From Halobacteria archaeon (GTDB taxonomy: Archaea; Halobacteriota; Methanoliparia; Methanoliparales; Methanoliparaceae): a DNA stretch of 7,418 nucleotides. Below, piece by piece: positions 5,850 to 7,418 of the stretch (its first letter is position 1; every line of letters begins with the position of its first letter). The notes beneath the pieces are model-generated. The model was not told the origin of the DNA, ran no database searches, and saw nothing but the letters and a program-made list of their open reading frames with translations. Where the stretch lies: NCBI GenBank assembly GCA_013329575.1, contig DUJX01000025.1, forward strand, positions 1 through 7,418, written 5' to 3'. A program made the position numbers and the translations under genes.

Positions 5850-6668
5850 CTAATCTTTAACCTTTTTTAAGACGGCATCAATCTCGTTGTTTAGAGAATA
5901 TCTACGAGAAAAATAATTCATAATATTTTTTATATCATTTATAAGTGTTTTATCTGCCCTATCCTCTTTCGAATAAATAAACTGTGGCCAGTCTATAATG
6001 ACCACCCGATCCTCGTCGATCAATATATTATACTCGCTCAGATCACCGTGAACCATACCACGATGATAAATCTTCTTAACCTCATCTATAATCTCATCAA
6101 AAAACCAATCAGGGTCTTCTAAACGAGTATATTTGAGCATCGTCCCATTTATCTTTTCTAAAACAATAAAATGCCTATCTGTTGCAATGGGTTTTGGAAC
6201 AGATACATAAGAATATAGACGGCTTAGTGCCTCTTTCTCTCTTAGAGCCGATTTGGTAGATATATTAAACCAGTTCCTCTTGTACATATTAGGACGGTTA
6301 TTCAATACTTTTTTGAAAGAGACTCCTTCCCGATGAATCTTCAATATGTAAGGTTTATCATTAACGGCAAGTACCTCATAAATATCAGATTCTTTTCCGT
6401 ATCCTACTTGATCGCCTATCGACTGTATGATTTTTTTCTTGTACATCCCATTTAAGGCTAAAATATCAAATCCGTAATAGCTTAATACATATTTTACTCC
6501 GTTCAAACCGATCAAGCCAGACTTTGCCAGTTTTTTGATATGATAGTCTGTTTTTTCTAAATTAATATGGGAAAATGCTGCAATATCCTCTAAAAAAGTA
6601 TTTCCAAACTCTATTGCCCGTAAAACCTTGAAATCCCCTTCATTTAATTGCTGATGGATATATGCAAT
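5850..6668 (-). CDS. rio2: Rio2 family serine/threonine kinase (non-standard or damaged start)
   Basis: Rio2 is an atypical kinase/ATPase needed for maturation of the small ribosomal subunit. Kinase motifs are clear. Numbered from an ATT at 6668 (272 aa), they are GYGKES at 89-94 (nucleotide loop), Lys110 in ILKIHREG, HGDLSEYN at 207-214 (catalytic Asp209, Asn214) and IIDWPQ at 224-229 (metal-binding Asp226). Ahead of them the frame encodes the Rio2 winged-helix domain, beginning IAYIHQQLNEGDFKVLRAIE and ending KKLAKSGLIGLNGVKYVLSY. This domain is not reached by any ATG, GTG or TTG: the first standard start is TTG at 6515, which would cut it off (221 aa). The frame opens at a TAG at 6701-6699. 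GAGGTG at 6694-6699 looks like a ribosome site, and GTG at 6696 would give MSEGK followed by the wHTH if one base were removed. The family call is firm; the start is unresolved. The COG2433 gene follows 4 bases after the stop. Confidence 0.88.
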   Translation of the reverse strand: MAYIHQQLNEGDFKVLRAIEFGNTFLEDIAAFSHINLEKTDYHIKKLAKSGLIGLNGVKYVLSYYGFDILALNGMYKKKIIQSIGDQVGYGKESDIYEVLAVNDKPYILKIHREGVSFKKVLNNRPNMYKRNWFNISTKSALREKEALSRLYSYVSVPKPIATDRHFIVLEKINGTMLKYTRLEDPDWFFDEIIDEVKKIYHRGMVHGDLSEYNILIDEDRVVIIDWPQFIYSKEDRADKTLINDIKNIMNYFSRRYSLNNEIDAVLKKVKD

Positions 6669-6693
6669 CTCTTTAAGACCTTTTACCTTCTGA

Positions 6694-6699
6694 CACCTC
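6694..6699 (-). promoter_or_regulatory. GAGGTG, candidate ribosome binding site or start region of rio2
   Basis: GAGGTG on the - strand matches the archaeal Shine-Dalgarno core. No ATG, GTG or TTG lies in the rio2 frame within the normal distance downstream. The GTG inside the motif (6696-6694) is one base out of frame with rio2 and reaches a stop after seven codons. Confidence 0.45.
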
Positions 6700-6700
6700 T

Positions 6701-6755
6701 ATATAAAATTATCTTTATTGGATATAAAATTATCCTTAACTCATATAAAAATAAT
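6701..6755 (-). promoter_or_regulatory. Three TATA-like elements spaced 21 bp apart upstream of rio2
   Basis: The + strand carries ATATAAAATTATC at 6701-6713, the same 13 bases at 6722-6734, and ATATAAAAATAATC at 6743-6756. Each starts exactly 21 bp after the previous one. On the - strand each reads as an archaeal TATA-like TTTTATAT. The middle copy would place transcription start near 6700 and the copy nearest the gene near 6679, just before the unresolved rio2 start. The far copy also carries a T5 run that may end the aldolase transcript. Either a promoter array or a simple AT-rich tandem repeat is possible. Confidence 0.5.
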
Positions 6756-6779
6756 CGATCATTGGGATTGTTAAAGATA

Positions 6780-7343
6780 TCATAAAATCGTCGTATCTGT
6801 CCTATCTTTTGTCATATCCACATAATACTTGATCTTGCAGATATGTTCTATGGATGATAAGACGAAATACGCCTCCTCAACACTCGATCCTGTACCTATG
6901 GTTCCGTGTCCTTTTATTATTACCCCTAAATGATCTTTCAAAGATTCTGCTGCATTTTTTGCCAATTCTTTTGATCCAACACCACCTGTGATTATCGGTA
7001 TCTCATGCAAAAAATATTCGGTCTCGCAGCTATCCAGTATGATGCATTTATCGTTTAGCATGGACTCGACTACTGCAAAGATAGAATGTCCGTGTAAGAT
7101 TGCAGAGACCGGAGTATTTTTATAAATTTCTCTATGAACAGGTAATTCGGATGATGCGATCGAATCAAGGCTACTCTCTTCATATATAGGCACTCTTACA
7201 ATCTTACCTTCTAATTCGTCCAGCATACTACCGGTACTGCTTATCAATAGATAATCACCCACACGCCTGCTTACATTACCAAAATGTGAGTGTACTAAGC
7301 CGTTTGCTACAATTTTTTTTCCATATTTAATAAGTTCGTCCAT
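6780..7343 (-). CDS. Class II aldolase/adducin family protein, FucA-like
   Basis: This 187-aa zinc-type class II aldolase is of fuculose-1-phosphate aldolase size. Key residues are visible: GNVSRR at 22-27 and SSTGSML at 35-41 (phosphate-binding regions), SSEL at 64-67 with the proposed catalytic Glu66, HGHS at 84-87 with metal ligands His84 and His86, and KGHGT at 144-148 with the third ligand His146. Family members cleave or form fuculose-, rhamnulose- or related 1-phosphates. The Methanocaldococcus homologue MJ1418 was proposed to make lactaldehyde for coenzyme F420 synthesis, and a similar role is possible here but not shown. A TTG at 7370 would add 9 residues, but the TATA-like box at 7371-7381 would put transcription start near 7350. 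The ATG at 7343, with a very short leader, is therefore preferred. The gene is separated from rio2 by about 110 bases with TATA-like elements, so it is probably a separate transcript. Confidence 0.88.
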   Translation of the reverse strand: MDELIKYGKKIVANGLVHSHFGNVSRRVGDYLLISSTGSMLDELEGKIVRVPIYEESSLDSIASSELPVHREIYKNTPVSAILHGHSIFAVVESMLNDKCIILDSCETEYFLHEIPIITGGVGSKELAKNAAESLKDHLGVIIKGHGTIGTGSSVEEAYFVLSSIEHICKIKYYVDMTKDRTDTTIL

Positions 7344-7370
7344 GGCAATAACTAAGATAGAATTATACAA

Positions 7371-7381
7371 ATATATATAAA
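7371..7381 (-). promoter_or_regulatory. TATA box of the class II aldolase gene
   Basis: The - strand reads TTTATATATAT, a near-ideal archaeal TATA box. Its centre is about 33 bases before the ATG at 7343. That predicts transcription start about 7-10 bases before the ATG, giving an almost leaderless mRNA, in keeping with the lack of a Shine-Dalgarno sequence there. Confidence 0.6.
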
Positions 7382-7393
7382 GAAGCGTATCAT

Positions 7394-7406
7394 ATTGTAT
7401 TACAAT
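7394..7406. promoter_or_regulatory. 13-bp inverted repeat upstream of the aldolase TATA box
   Basis: ATTGTA and TACAAT are perfect inverted arms around one central T. The repeat sits about 13 bases upstream of the TATA box. This is a place where an archaeal regulator could bind, but the arms are short and AT-rich, so chance is a fair explanation. Confidence 0.25.
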
Positions 7407-7418
7407 GCCAAGATGTCA

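Noticed and set aside
5850..6515. rio2 starting at TTG 6515 as a 221-aa protein
   Set aside because: This start removes the Rio2-specific winged-helix domain, whose coding sequence is intact upstream in the same frame. It would also begin in the middle of that domain.
6780..7370. Aldolase start at TTG 7370
   Set aside because: This codon abuts the TATA-like box and would lie upstream of the predicted transcription start. The ATG at 7343 gives the usual family N-terminus.

Overview
This AT-rich window reads as part of an archaeal chromosome, most likely from a euryarchaeon of the methanogen, ANME or Archaeoglobi group. The strongest indicator is a full-length O-phosphoseryl-tRNA(Cys) synthetase (SepRS), an enzyme largely confined to those lineages. 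It is supported by an archaeal Rio2 kinase, a COG2433/DUF460 RNase H-fold protein, a tRNA gene without an encoded CCA tail, TATA-type promoter elements and a GGAGGTGA-type ribosome binding site. Nothing seen allows a genus to be named.

Layout. One small gene on the + strand (125-388) encodes a thioredoxin-fold-like protein with a single Cys in a DPNC motif. All other genes are on the - strand. Read in their direction of transcription from the right edge they are: a class II aldolase of the FucA type (7343-6780); rio2 (about 6668-5850), followed 4 bases later by the COG2433 protein (5845-3872); a 328-base gene-free block (3871-3544); sepS (3543-1906); endonuclease V (1835-1179), followed 5 bases later by a SixA-like histidine phosphatase (1173-697); and tRNA-Arg(CCG) (639-567).

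Function. The genes are informational or housekeeping: small-subunit ribosome maturation (Rio2), a probable nucleic-acid enzyme (COG2433), tRNA-dependent cysteine synthesis (SepRS), repair of deaminated bases (EndoV) and an arginine tRNA. The aldolase may supply lactaldehyde or another small aldehyde. There is no sign of a mobile element, defence island or CRISPR array.

Most unusual parts. (1) The block between the COG2433 gene and sepS holds a 63-bp tandem repeat (two full copies and one partial). Each copy carries a hairpin, and the differences between copies preserve pairing in - strand RNA. Further small hairpins flank the repeats, so this may be a structured leader, 3' UTR or small RNA. 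(2) rio2 has no ATG, GTG or TTG that would include its conserved N-terminal winged-helix domain. It uses a non-standard start, contains a one-base frameshift after a GTG, or carries a sequence error. (3) Just upstream of rio2, three TATA-like elements are spaced exactly 21 bp apart.
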